From: Rhodoferax sp. OV413
GTDB taxonomy: Bacteria > Pseudomonadota > Gammaproteobacteria > Burkholderiales > Burkholderiaceae_C
Length of the DNA stretch: 64,000 nt
Reading direction: 5' to 3'
NCBI RefSeq assembly: GCF_900104385.1
Contig: NZ_FNJA01000002.1
Coordinates: 744,001 to 808,000 of the forward strand
Every line of letters begins with the position of its first letter. The first letter of the stretch is position 1. The position numbers and the translations under genes were made by a program. Shown piece by piece: positions 18,082 to 26,799 of the stretch. The notes under the pieces were generated by a model that worked only from the letters and a program-made list of their open reading frames with translations, ran no database searches and was not told where the DNA came from.

Positions 18082-18176
18082 ACACCCCCAGGCTTCGCTG
18101 CGCTACGCCAACCCCCTTGCAGGGGGCGATACCAGTGGCCCGGCAAAGCCGGTTCCACGGTATCCCTGGAGGGGGA
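18081..18176 (+). repeat. Interspersed repeat, family B, copy 2
   Basis: ACACCCCCAGGCTTCGC, then CCAACCCCCTTGCAGGGGGC, then CCCGGCAAAGCCGGTTCC and GTATCCCTGG, in the same order as the copy at 3094-3190. It begins at the stop codon of the binding-protein gene, just as copy 1 begins at the end of lpxC. Confidence 0.8.
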
Positions 18177-18228
18177 GCTCGCGTCTGAGCCAAGGGTTGA
18201 CTAGTTGGCAAGAGGCTCAACCTGCTCG

Positions 18229-18281
18229 CAGGGCGGGTTTTCGCCCTGTTTGTATCTGGGCCGACCTTGTAGCGTCGGCCC
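18229..18281 (+). terminator. Two stem-loops inside sugar operon 2 (attenuator-like)
   Basis: CAGGGCG with CGCCCTG (18229-18248) and GGGCCGAC with GTCGGCCC (18258-18281, followed by TGTTCGTTT) lie between the binding-protein and permease genes. Operon 1 has hairpins at the same place. They probably set a high binding-protein to permease ratio. Confidence 0.5.
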
Positions 18282-18306
18282 TGTTCGTTTCCCTTTGAGG
18301 TTCCGC

Positions 18307-19173
18307 ATGAAAGCTGGTTTTCTACCCAAGCTGCTGATCACCCCGAGCGCCTTGTTGGTGCTGGTGTGCGTCTACGGCTACATCATGTTCACCATTTATT
18401 TGTCGTTCACCGCCTCGACCCTGATGCCGCAGTACGAGTGGGTGGGCACGGCCAATTACCACCGGCTGATGGGCCTGGAGAACTGGTCGGTGGCGCTGTC
18501 GAATCTGTGGGTGTTCGCCTCGTTGTACATCGTGATTGCGATGGCGCTCGGTCTGACCTTGGCGATTCTGATCGACCAGAAAGTGCGTGCAGAAAGCGGC
18601 TTGCGTTCGGTGTTTTTGTACCCGATGGCGCTGTCCTTCATCGTCACCGGCACCGCCTGGAAATGGCTGCTCGATCCCGGCGTGGGCCTGGAGCACACCA
18701 TGCAAACCCTGGGCTGGAGCAACTTCACCTTCGGCTGGATCAAGGATTCGGAAATGGCCATCTACTGCGTGGTGATTGCCGCCGTCTGGCAGACCACGGG
18801 CTTTGTCATGGCGATGTTTCTGGCAGGCTTGCGCGGGGTTGATTCCGAGCAGATCAACGCCGCCCGGCTGGACGGCGCCAAGAGTTGGCAGATCTACCAG
18901 CGCATCATCATTCCGCAGCTCGGGCCGGTGTTCATCTCGGCCTTTGTGATCCTGGCGCACATGGCCATCAAGTCCTACGACCTGGTGATCGCGCTGACCA
19001 ATGGCGGGCCGGGCCGCTCCACCTGGCTGCCCTCGGTGTTCATGTACCAGTACACCTTTACCCGCAACGAAATGGCCGTCGGCGCCGCCAGCTCGGTGCT
19101 GATGCTGGTGGCCATCGGCGTGGTGGTGCTGCCGTATCTGTACGGCGAAATGCGGAAGGTCAAAAATGGATAA
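18307..19173 (+). CDS. Sugar ABC transporter permease 1 (operon 2)
   Basis: Inner-membrane subunit, 288 residues, paralogous to the product of 8230-9111. Blocks such as YPMALSFIVTGTAWKW are identical in the two. The EAA loop is AARLDGAKSWQIYQRIIIP. ATG 18307 follows TTTGAGG and gives MKAGFLPKLLITPSALL; an upstream in-frame start in the hairpin region is rejected. It overlaps the next permease gene by eight bases, so translation is likely coupled. Confidence 0.92.
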   Translation: MKAGFLPKLLITPSALLVLVCVYGYIMFTIYLSFTASTLMPQYEWVGTANYHRLMGLENWSVALSNLWVFASLYIVIAMALGLTLAILIDQKVRAESGLRSVFLYPMALSFIVTGTAWKWLLDPGVGLEHTMQTLGWSNFTFGWIKDSEMAIYCVVIAAVWQTTGFVMAMFLAGLRGVDSEQINAARLDGAKSWQIYQRIIIPQLGPVFISAFVILAHMAIKSYDLVIALTNGGPGRSTWLPSVFMYQYTFTRNEMAVGAASSVLMLVAIGVVVLPYLYGEMRKVKNG

Positions 19174-20026
19174 GACCTTGTCGCGCTTTCTGCGCATTGC
19201 GCTGTATGGGGTGCTGGTCGGTACGGCGCTGCTGTTCATCCTGCCGGTGTACGTGATGGTGGTGAATTCGCTCAAACCACTGGACGAAATCCGCAACGGC
19301 AATCTGATGTCGCTGCCGCTGGACTGGACGCTGGCGCCCTGGCGCAGTGCCTGGAGCACGGCGCAGATCGGCGTGCAGGCCACGGGCCTGAAGCCGTATT
19401 TCATCAACTCGTTTCTGCTGGTGATTCCGGCGGTGGTGATCTCCACGCTGATCGGCGCGCTGAACGGCTACATCCTGACCCAGTTCAAGATGCGCTTCGC
19501 CCACGCGCTGTTTGCGGCGATGCTGTTCTCGGTGTTCATTCCGTTCCAGATCGTGCTGATACCGATGGCCAAGACCTTGGGCTTCCTGGGCCTGGCGGGC
19601 ACGGTGAAGGGACTGATTTTCGTCAACGTGGTCTACGGCATCGGCTTCACCACGCTGTTCTTCCGCAACTACTACGCGGCCTTTCCGGCCGAGCTGATCC
19701 GCTCGGCGCGGATGGACGGCGCCAACTTCTTTGGCGTGCTGTGGCGCATCCTGCTGCCCAACAGCGCGCCCATCATTGTGGTCACGGTGATCTGGCAGTT
19801 CACCAACATCTGGAATGAGTTCCTGTTCGGCGCTTCGTTCAGCGACTACACCTCGTTCCCGCTCACCGTAGCCTTGAACAATCTGGTCAGCAGCTCCACC
19901 GGAGTCAAGGAATACAACGTGCATTTCGCCGGCGCCTTCATCGCCGCGATTCCCACGCTCATCGTCTACCTGGTGTCGGGTAAATATTTCGTCCGCGGCC
20001 TGATGGCCGGGTCTGTCAAAGGTTGA
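19166..20026 (+). CDS. Sugar ABC transporter permease 2 (operon 2)
   Basis: Second membrane subunit, 286 residues, paralogous to the product of 9101-9955 (shared TTLFFRNYYAA block and C-terminus YFVRGLMAGSVKG). The EAA-type loop is SARMDGANFFGVLWRILLP. The ATG lies inside the end of the previous gene. The ATPase gene follows four bases after the stop. Confidence 0.92.
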   Translation: MDKTLSRFLRIALYGVLVGTALLFILPVYVMVVNSLKPLDEIRNGNLMSLPLDWTLAPWRSAWSTAQIGVQATGLKPYFINSFLLVIPAVVISTLIGALNGYILTQFKMRFAHALFAAMLFSVFIPFQIVLIPMAKTLGFLGLAGTVKGLIFVNVVYGIGFTTLFFRNYYAAFPAELIRSARMDGANFFGVLWRILLPNSAPIIVVTVIWQFTNIWNEFLFGASFSDYTSFPLTVALNNLVSSSTGVKEYNVHFAGAFIAAIPTLIVYLVSGKYFVRGLMAGSVKG

Positions 20027-20030
20027 TCAC

Positions 20031-21146
<1,116 letters not shown>

Positions 21147-21160
21147 AGCGTTTTTGAAAG

Positions 21161-21204
21161 AAATAGGCTGCTAGCGCAGGTATTACCTGCGCTAGCAGCT
21201 ATTA
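21161..21204. repeat. Family A repeat as a perfect head-to-head palindrome
   Basis: GCTGCTAGCGCAGGT and its exact complement ACCTGCGCTAGCAGC flank ATT, with AATA and TATT outside. It lies between the convergent ATPase and DUF1479 genes. This fifteen-base stem could act as a bidirectional terminator or processing signal, though it lacks a long T run. Confidence 0.8.
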
Positions 21205-21217
21205 ATTCAGTAGCAAT

Positions 21218-22465
21218 TCAATTGCCGTACCCCATCTGGCTGCGGCCCAGCGGTGTCAGGTCGGCCGGCGTGAAGCGGCCCTCGAAATCCACCTCGTAGT
21301 CCTCAGCCGCAAAGTCGGGCGATGATTTGCCGGCCTCGAACGCGGGCCGCTGTTTCGCCAGAAACGCCTGGTTCTTGGCGCAATCGGGGGCGGCGCCGAT
21401 GTAGATCACATTGCTGTATCCGCTACCCTGGTGCTTGTCTTCCACGCCGTGGATGGTGTCGGGGTGCCACCAGACGGTGTCGCCGGCGTTGACCTTGGGG
21501 ATGGGGCCGTAGGCGCGCAGTAGCAGCGCGTGGTGCTCGGGCGAGGCGACCAGCGCGCGGCCGGCACGGGCGCCGCAGAGCTGGTCTTCGGCGATGTCGT
21601 CCTGCAGCGCGCGCAGCAGCATCCAGGCCATCGCGTTGGCGACCGGTACCAGGTTTAGCGTGCCGTCGCCCGGGCCTTGCGGCGTGAGCGCGGTCCAGCC
21701 CTGGAAGGTGCGGAACATGCTGCACACGGCGGGCGAGGGGATTTCATGTGTCTCGGTGCGGTAGGCAGCGGCGAACGGGTCGTACTGGCTGATGTCGCCA
21801 CCGAACACATGGCGGAAGACGTTCTGGTAGCCGGGGTCGATCCAGCGCTCGATGGAACCGCCGTCCATGTGCGGCGACAGGCCTAGCGAAGCATCGCCCG
21901 GTTCGCGCTGGCGCACGCGGTCGGAGTAGGTGCATTCCTGGTCCGGGTTGAACACCGGCTTGCCGTCATGCTGGCTGTCCCACAGGCGGTTCAGCCAGCG
22001 GCGCGTCTGGGCCAGCTCGACCGACTGGCGCGCATCCATCTGCGGCTTGGACCAGTAGATGCCGTAGATTTGCGGCTTGGAGCTGGCCAGCGCGCTGAAG
22101 TACTTGTCGATGCCGCGCTTGCTGACCTGCTTGTCCAGGTAATGGTTGTCGCTGATGTAGCTGGCCAGGTCGGTGTTCCATTGCGCCACGCGTGCCGGAT
22201 CGAACACGCCGCGGATCACCACGCAGCCGCGCTGCTTGATACGGGCGATCTGCGCCGCGTCCAGCGTGTCGAGCTGGCTGAACTGCACATCGGGCACCGG
22301 CTGCAGGCCCTGGGCGCGTTCGCGTTCTATGGTTTCCACCTGGGCTTCGATGTTGCGCGTCAGGGCTTCGAAGCGTTCTTTCAGGTCTGGTATCTGGGCG
22401 CGCAGCTGGCGCTTGGCGGCGATGATCTGGCTTTGGAAATTCAGGTTCGGGTCAGCTTGTTGCAT
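21218..22465 (-). CDS. DUF1479 family protein (YbiU-like, putative Fe(II)/2OG oxygenase fold)
   Basis: A 415-residue protein close to the length of E. coli YbiU. Sequence blocks include FDPARVAQWNTDLASYI, SPHMDGGSIERWIDPGYQ and WWHPDTIHGVED. The HMD and later H are placed as in clavaminate-synthase-like iron oxygenases, to which YbiU belongs structurally. Substrate unknown. ATG 22465 (MQQADPNLNFQSQ) overlaps the end of the LacI regulator gene by 14 bases, which suggests coupled translation; a longer in-frame start is low-complexity and rejected. It may be part of a sugar or sugar-acid pathway controlled by that regulator. Confidence 0.85.
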   Translation of the reverse strand: MQQADPNLNFQSQIIAAKRQLRAQIPDLKERFEALTRNIEAQVETIERERAQGLQPVPDVQFSQLDTLDAAQIARIKQRGCVVIRGVFDPARVAQWNTDLASYISDNHYLDKQVSKRGIDKYFSALASSKPQIYGIYWSKPQMDARQSVELAQTRRWLNRLWDSQHDGKPVFNPDQECTYSDRVRQREPGDASLGLSPHMDGGSIERWIDPGYQNVFRHVFGGDISQYDPFAAAYRTETHEIPSPAVCSMFRTFQGWTALTPQGPGDGTLNLVPVANAMAWMLLRALQDDIAEDQLCGARAGRALVASPEHHALLLRAYGPIPKVNAGDTVWWHPDTIHGVEDKHQGSGYSNVIYIGAAPDCAKNQAFLAKQRPAFEAGKSSPDFAAEDYEVDFEGRFTPADLTPLGRSQMGYGN

Positions 22466-23465
22466 GGAATAGCTCCAGAGTGGGCGGGGTGAAAAGTTGC
22501 TGGCTGGGCGCCAGATCGGGCTGGGCAAAGCGCGCCAGCATGCGGCTGCCCAGCGCGTGGCCGGCGCGGTGCATGTCTTCAAAACAGGCCCAGAACGGCT
22601 GGCGTATGTACTGCGGCAGCGGGCTGCTATAGCGCAGGACCAGCTCCATCTGCTTGCTGGCACCGGGGCCCACCTGCAGGCCGCTGTCAGCCAGGGCACT
22701 GAGCAGTGGCAGGATGGGGGCTTCGCGCGTCAGCACCAGGCCGTCAAAGGCGCTGGCATGGGCACGCGTCCATTGGTAGATGGCATCCGGCGGGTCGTCC
22801 AGGCTGACTGCCTGTATGCAAACGCCTGCTACGCCCAGGCGCAGGCAGGCCTGCGCGAAACCATCGGCCAGATGCTGCTGAAAGCTGGCGGCCCCTGCCG
22901 GCAGCAGAATGCCCAGGCGCTTGCGCCCCTGCGCCACCAAGGTTTCTACCGCCATGTCGGCAAAGCGCTCGTTGGCAAAGTCCACGCTGTCGTGGGCGGG
23001 CAGCTGGGTGCGGCCATAGGTGATGAAGGGAAAGTCCATGCGCTGCAGCCAGCGCACGCGCGCATCTTGCGGCGAGGTATACGACAGCACCAGGCCATCG
23101 GCCAGGCCGCGCTCCATCACGTACTGCACGCTGTCCAGCGCATCGTGGCCGGCCAGCTGCGGCAACACGATCAGGTGGTAGTCGGTGTCTTGCAGCGCAT
23201 CGCCCAGGCCGAGCAGAAAGTCCTTGAAGCCGAGTTGGGTCGCGTCCTGCCGGTCCTGGATGAAGGCCAGCGTATGGGTCTTGCCGGTTTTCAGCCGCAC
23301 GGCCGCGCGGTCGCGCACATAGTGCAGATCGCGGGCGGCCTGCAGCACCTTGTCGCGGGTTTCGGGCAGCACGCTGGGCAGGCCCGCCAGCGCGCGCGAC
23401 ACCGTGGCCGACGACAAGCCGGTGGCCTTGGCCAAGGTGGTGATACTGGCTTTTCTGGGTTGCAT
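22452..23465 (-). CDS. LacI family transcriptional regulator
   Basis: A 337-residue repressor with the N-terminal LacI helix-turn-helix (ITTLAKATGLSSATVSRAL) and hinge (RDRAAVRLKTGKTHTLAFI). A periplasmic-binding-protein-like effector domain follows. It is divergent from an oxidoreductase gene. The 105-base gap holds two LacI-type operators, so it likely represses itself, the downstream DUF1479 gene and the divergent pair. The effector is probably a sugar or related metabolite. Confidence 0.94.
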   Translation of the reverse strand: MQPRKASITTLAKATGLSSATVSRALAGLPSVLPETRDKVLQAARDLHYVRDRAAVRLKTGKTHTLAFIQDRQDATQLGFKDFLLGLGDALQDTDYHLIVLPQLAGHDALDSVQYVMERGLADGLVLSYTSPQDARVRWLQRMDFPFITYGRTQLPAHDSVDFANERFADMAVETLVAQGRKRLGILLPAGAASFQQHLADGFAQACLRLGVAGVCIQAVSLDDPPDAIYQWTRAHASAFDGLVLTREAPILPLLSALADSGLQVGPGASKQMELVLRYSSPLPQYIRQPFWACFEDMHRAGHALGSRMLARFAQPDLAPSQQLFTPPTLELFHATS

Positions 23466-23486
23466 CTTGTCTCCTGGTGCAAATTA

Positions 23487-23500
23487 TGTAAACGTGTACA
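23487..23500. promoter_or_regulatory. LacI-type operator 1
   Basis: TGTAAACGTGTACA, an imperfect palindrome with the central CG typical of LacI/GalR-family sites. It lies 21 bases from the regulator start codon. Confidence 0.7.
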
Positions 23501-23528
23501 TGGCTTGTCAAGCTTTGACTTAACGAAA

Positions 23529-23542
23529 TGTAAACGTTATCA
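23529..23542. promoter_or_regulatory. LacI-type operator 2
   Basis: TGTAAACGTTATCA, sharing TGTAAACGT with operator 1. The centres are 42 bases apart, four helical turns, which would allow cooperative binding. It lies 28 bases before the oxidoreductase start. Confidence 0.7.
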
Positions 23543-23570
23543 TTTTGATTTTAAAAATAAAGGAGACCGT

Positions 23571-24572
23571 ATGCGTTGGGCTTTCATTGGAGCCAGCACG
23601 ATTGCTGGCGAGTGGATGGTGGCCGCCGTGCGTTCCGCCGGCGACGAGGTGGTGGTGGTGGTCTCTGGCGACCTGGCGCGGGCCCGGGCGTTTGCCAACA
23701 GCCACGGCATCGCCCACGCCACAGACGACGAAGCCGCGATCGCCGGCCTGGGTGTGGACGCGGTCTACATCTCCAGCACGAATGAAAAACACGAGGCCTC
23801 GGTGCTGCACGCCGCCCGCTTGGGCCTGCATGTGCTGTGCGAGAAGCCGTTGGCGACCTCGCTAGTTGCGGCGCAGCGCATGGTGCAGGCCTGCGCCCAA
23901 GCCGGCGTGGTGATGGGCACCAACCACCATCTGCGCCACAACAGCGCGCACCGGCAGATGCGCGACAAGATCCAGCAGGGCGGGCTGGGCCGGCTGGTGT
24001 CGGCGCGGGTGAACCACTCGGTCTACCTGCCGGCGCATCTGCAGGGCTGGCGTTTGAAGGACAAGGGCGCGGGTGGCGGCGTGGTGCTGGACATCGCGGT
24101 GCACAACGCCGACTCGCTGGCCTTTTTGCTCGGAGAGTACCCGACCGAGGTGGTGGCCATGACCAGCAACAGCGGCATGGCCGAAGGCATGGAAGACAAC
24201 GCCATGTCGGTCTGGCGCTTCCCTAGCGGGCTGACGGCCTTCACCCACCAGGGCTTCAACACGCCGTATGCCGAGGTCGGGCTGGAAGTGCATGGCACCC
24301 AGGGTTCGCTGCAGGGCGTGGGCATCTTGCACCAGGGGCCGGATGGGCGGCTGAACTTCAAGGACGGCCAGGGTACGCACGAGCTGCCGCTGGACCAGGT
24401 CGACCTGTACAGCCGCGGCGTGCAGAACTTCCACCTGGCCATCCAGGGCCAGCCGCATGACATGGCCGACGGCCAGGCCGGCCTGCGTTCGCTGGCCGTG
24501 GCACTGGCGGTGCTGGAAAGCGCGCAGACCGGCCGCAGCGTGACCGTGCCATACCCGGGAGCCGCAGCATGA
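23571..24572 (+). CDS. Gfo/Idh/MocA family oxidoreductase
   Basis: An NAD(P)-dependent sugar or inositol dehydrogenase-like enzyme of 333 residues. The N-terminal Rossmann fold starts MRWAFIGASTIAGEWM. EKP, in LHVLCEKPLATS, is the conserved catalytic-lysine motif of the family. GGGVVLDIAVHNADSLAFLLG matches the substrate-binding DxxxH block. The ATG at 23571 follows AAAGGAGACCGT and gives the family N-terminus, although the frame is open far upstream. The Dabb gene overlaps its stop by four bases. Probable sugar catabolic step under the adjacent LacI regulator; substrate unknown. Confidence 0.93.
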   Translation: MRWAFIGASTIAGEWMVAAVRSAGDEVVVVVSGDLARARAFANSHGIAHATDDEAAIAGLGVDAVYISSTNEKHEASVLHAARLGLHVLCEKPLATSLVAAQRMVQACAQAGVVMGTNHHLRHNSAHRQMRDKIQQGGLGRLVSARVNHSVYLPAHLQGWRLKDKGAGGGVVLDIAVHNADSLAFLLGEYPTEVVAMTSNSGMAEGMEDNAMSVWRFPSGLTAFTHQGFNTPYAEVGLEVHGTQGSLQGVGILHQGPDGRLNFKDGQGTHELPLDQVDLYSRGVQNFHLAIQGQPHDMADGQAGLRSLAVALAVLESAQTGRSVTVPYPGAAA

Positions 24573-24880
24573 TCCACCACTGCGTTTTCGTCCGCTTCCG
24601 GCCGGAGATCAGCGCGGTCACCAAGCAGGCGCTATGGGCCGAGCTGCAGGCGCTGGTCGGCGTGGTGCCGGGCCTGCGCGAAGTGCGCGCCGGTGCCAAT
24701 GCCCGCTATGAAGACCTGGACCATGGCTTTGCCGAAGGCTTCATCGCGGTGTTCGACGACCGGCCGGCGCTGGCTGCCTACCAGGCCCATCCTGCCCACC
24801 AGGCCACCGGCGCCAAGCTGGTGCAGGCGGCACTCGGTGGCCTGCAGGGTTTGCTGGTGTTTGACCTGGATCTTCCGTAG
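24569..24880 (+). CDS. Dabb (stress-responsive alpha/beta barrel) domain protein
   Basis: A 103-residue protein starting MIHHCVFVRFRPE, with the Dabb ferredoxin-like pattern of beta strands and the closing block AYQAHPAHQ. Proteins of this family are dimeric and sometimes act as small enzymes in sugar or polyketide pathways. It shares ATGA with the oxidoreductase gene, so the two are translationally coupled. No catalytic assignment is possible from sequence. Confidence 0.88.
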   Translation: MIHHCVFVRFRPEISAVTKQALWAELQALVGVVPGLREVRAGANARYEDLDHGFAEGFIAVFDDRPALAAYQAHPAHQATGAKLVQAALGGLQGLLVFDLDLP

Positions 24881-24887
24881 TGCATCC

Positions 24888-24960
24888 GTAGTTCAGGTGC
24901 GGCACCAGCTGCACTAGCCGCGGGGCGCGCAGCTTCTCCACACAGCACTGCAGCGCCGTC
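24888..24960 (-). pseudogene. Fragment of a LysR-type regulator gene (C-terminal end)
   Basis: Read on the minus strand this stretch encodes ALQCCVEKLRAPRLVQLVPH-LNY. It aligns with the last 24 residues of the intact LysR regulator at 25757-26665 (ALQWWVDKLRDPRLVAPLLH-QNY), with 14 of 24 positions identical. The stop codon after NY is lost and nothing LysR-like precedes it. A decayed paralogue or partial duplication is the best reading. Confidence 0.65.
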
Positions 24961-24986
24961 ACAATGCGAGCAGGAGTGCGACCCAT

Positions 24987-25262
24987 ATGTTCAAAATTTA
25001 CTGGACCGACGAAAACAACCAGGCCCACGGGCAAGAGACTGCAGAGCTTGCGCAAGCCTTGCAGATCACCAAAGACAAACGCGACGCGGGCTACAGCTTT
25101 GTCACCATGGTCAGCGAAAACCTTCAGCATGTGGGCAAGCAGGGCGTGGACTCCGTTGTAGGCGGTAAGACGCCCGACGGCCAAGCCTACGACTGGTCCA
25201 AGGCCGGACGCGCCGGTATGCCGCGCCGAAACGACAGGGTCATCACCAAGAAAGACAACTGA
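24987..25262 (+). CDS. Small hypothetical protein
   Basis: A 91-residue soluble protein, MFKIYWTDENNQAHGQ to VITKKDN, with an AGGAG-type ribosome site 12 bases before the ATG. It is rich in charged and polar residues, with no signal peptide or membrane segment. No family is recognised. It sits alone between the LysR fragment and a repeat copy. Confidence 0.65.
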   Translation: MFKIYWTDENNQAHGQETAELAQALQITKDKRDAGYSFVTMVSENLQHVGKQGVDSVVGGKTPDGQAYDWSKAGRAGMPRRNDRVITKKDN

Positions 25263-25287
25263 GCCCAAGCTTGGCGCATGGTTGGTT

Positions 25288-25345
25288 TTGCTATGAAAAA
25301 AGAAGCTGCTTGCGCATATTTAATATGGGCTAGAGGTCTATTTTG
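25288..25345 (+). repeat. Interspersed repeat, family A
   Basis: GCTATGAAAAAAGAAGCTGC, TTGCGCATATTTAATATGGG, CTAGAGGTCTATTTTG: a well-kept copy with the AGCTGCTTGCGCA core, AT centre and GGGCTAGAGG end. Confidence 0.85.
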
Positions 25346-25449
25346 TCCCATGAGGAGCCAAACGCCGCAAGGCGGGCGCGACGGAGGTCAGCTCTGCATG
25401 ACGGTGCGGCAGTAGACTTCATTCCATCGCCGTTCCACACATTCCAACC

Positions 25450-25719
25450 ATGTCCCCTACGCCTTATCTCTCCAACAGCGCTGCCTCCGAAATTCAAGCC
25501 TGGGAGGCGCTCAAGACTTTGGGCGACGCCGCCATGGCGCATGGCGGCTTGCAGGGGGTGCTGCAAATGTTTGTAGCAACGCTGACCGGAGCCGAAGAAG
25601 TGGCCCGTGTGAGCGAAGAAGCGGGCCACCCCGACAGCATGACGCCTGAAGTGATTGCGCAGTGGGTGACTACCGACTACGTGCCGGGCATGCAGCAGGC
25701 GTTGAAGGCTATCAAATAG
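25450..25719 (+). CDS. Small hypothetical protein, mostly helical
   Basis: An 89-residue soluble protein starting MSPTPYLSNSAASEIQAWEA and ending QQALKAIK. No signal, membrane segment or known motif. The last codons and the TAG stop lie in the start of a family A repeat. The convergent LysR gene ends 38 bases beyond its stop. The codon pattern is ordinary for the window, which favours a real gene, but no function can be given. Confidence 0.6.
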   Translation: MSPTPYLSNSAASEIQAWEALKTLGDAAMAHGGLQGVLQMFVATLTGAEEVARVSEEAGHPDSMTPEVIAQWVTTDYVPGMQQALKAIK

Positions 25720-25756
25720 ATAGCTGCTGGCGTAATATTTATAAGCGCTGGAAGGC
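25711..25756 (+). repeat. Interspersed repeat, family A
   Basis: ATCAAATAGATAGCTGCTGG, CGTAATATTTATAAGCGC, TGGAAGGCT: fills the gap between two convergent genes and supplies the stop codon of the small protein on the left. Confidence 0.8.
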
Positions 25757-26665
25757 TCAATAGTTCTGGTGCAGCAGCGGCGCCACCAGGCGCGGGTCGC
25801 GCAGCTTGTCGACCCACCACTGCAGCGCCGGCCCGGCGCGGTGCGAATGCCAGCCCACAAACAGCAGGTTCGGCTCGCGCGGGTCCTGCGTGGCCAGCGC
25901 CACCAGCGTGCCCTGGGCCAGGTGCTGGCGCACTTTCTCCAGCGGTAGCCAGCCCACTCCCAGGCCGGCCACCTGGGCGGCGATCTTGGCGCGCATGCTG
26001 GGCATGGCGAGGCGCTCCTGGTGTGTCTGTACGCCGTAGCTGCGGGCCATCGCCAGGCGCGAGGTATCGGCCACCACCACGGCGCGGTGGGCGGTGATGG
26101 CCTCCATCGGCAAAGGCTGGGCTGCCTGGGCCAGCGGATGCCGCGGCGATACGGCAAACACCCATTCCAGCTGCGTCAATTCAAACCACTGCAGATGCGC
26201 CATCGCCGGCGGCTCGTTGGTGGCGGCCACCACCAGGTCGGCGCGCTGGTCCAGCAGCGCCTCCCAGGTGCCACCCAGTACCTCGTGGGCAAAGCGCAGG
26301 CGCACGCCGCTGTTCAGCGCATCGAAGTCGGCCACCAGCGGTAGCAGCGCCTCGATGTTCGCCAGCTCGTCGGTGGCGATGCGCAGCTCGGACTCCCAGC
26401 CGCGCGCCACCTGCTTCACCCGCTCGGTCAGGCGCCGCGCCTGGGCGTGCAGCTGCGCGCCCTGCTCGACCAGCAGCAGGCCGGCCGGCGTCAGCGCAAT
26501 GCGGTAGCCGGCACGGTCAAACAGCAGCGCATCGAGACGATCTTCCAACTGGCGTGCGGCATACGAGACGGTGGAAGCGGCCTTGCCCAGACGCTCGGCC
26601 GCGCGCGACAGGCTGCCGGTGGCGCGCACCGCTTCCAACAGTTGCAGATCTTCCAGGCTCAACAT
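25757..26665 (-). CDS. LysR family transcriptional regulator
   Basis: A 302-residue regulator with the N-terminal winged helix (LEAVRATGSLSRAAERLGKA, then STVSYAARQLEDRL) and a two-lobed effector domain. It is divergent from a short-chain dehydrogenase gene, the classic arrangement in which a LysR protein controls its neighbour. An inverted repeat, TCGATGA-N12-TCATCGA, lies three bases before its start codon. The effector is unknown. Confidence 0.94.
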   Translation of the reverse strand: MLSLEDLQLLEAVRATGSLSRAAERLGKAASTVSYAARQLEDRLDALLFDRAGYRIALTPAGLLLVEQGAQLHAQARRLTERVKQVARGWESELRIATDELANIEALLPLVADFDALNSGVRLRFAHEVLGGTWEALLDQRADLVVAATNEPPAMAHLQWFELTQLEWVFAVSPRHPLAQAAQPLPMEAITAHRAVVVADTSRLAMARSYGVQTHQERLAMPSMRAKIAAQVAGLGVGWLPLEKVRQHLAQGTLVALATQDPREPNLLFVGWHSHRAGPALQWWVDKLRDPRLVAPLLHQNY

Positions 26666-26667
26666 GT

Positions 26668-26693
26668 TCGATGATTCCGCATGAGTTCATCGA
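26668..26693. promoter_or_regulatory. Inverted repeat TCGATGA-N12-TCATCGA, candidate LysR site
   Basis: Perfect seven-base arms adjoin the lysR start codon and lie about 107 bases before the dehydrogenase start. The position suits autorepression plus activation of the divergent gene. Confidence 0.5.
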
Positions 26694-26799
26694 GATTATG
26701 GCGCTTATAGACCGGTTGATCGCCGGATACTTGCTCCATCAGCCCCGCAAGGACTGACAAACCAAGTAAGACATCAACGAAACAACCGAAGGAAACATC

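Noticed and set aside
22497-23570. In-frame 358-codon extension upstream of the Gfo/Idh/MocA oxidoreductase
   Set aside because: It is antisense to the LacI gene. The family N-terminus, a strong ribosome site and the operators all place the start at 23571.
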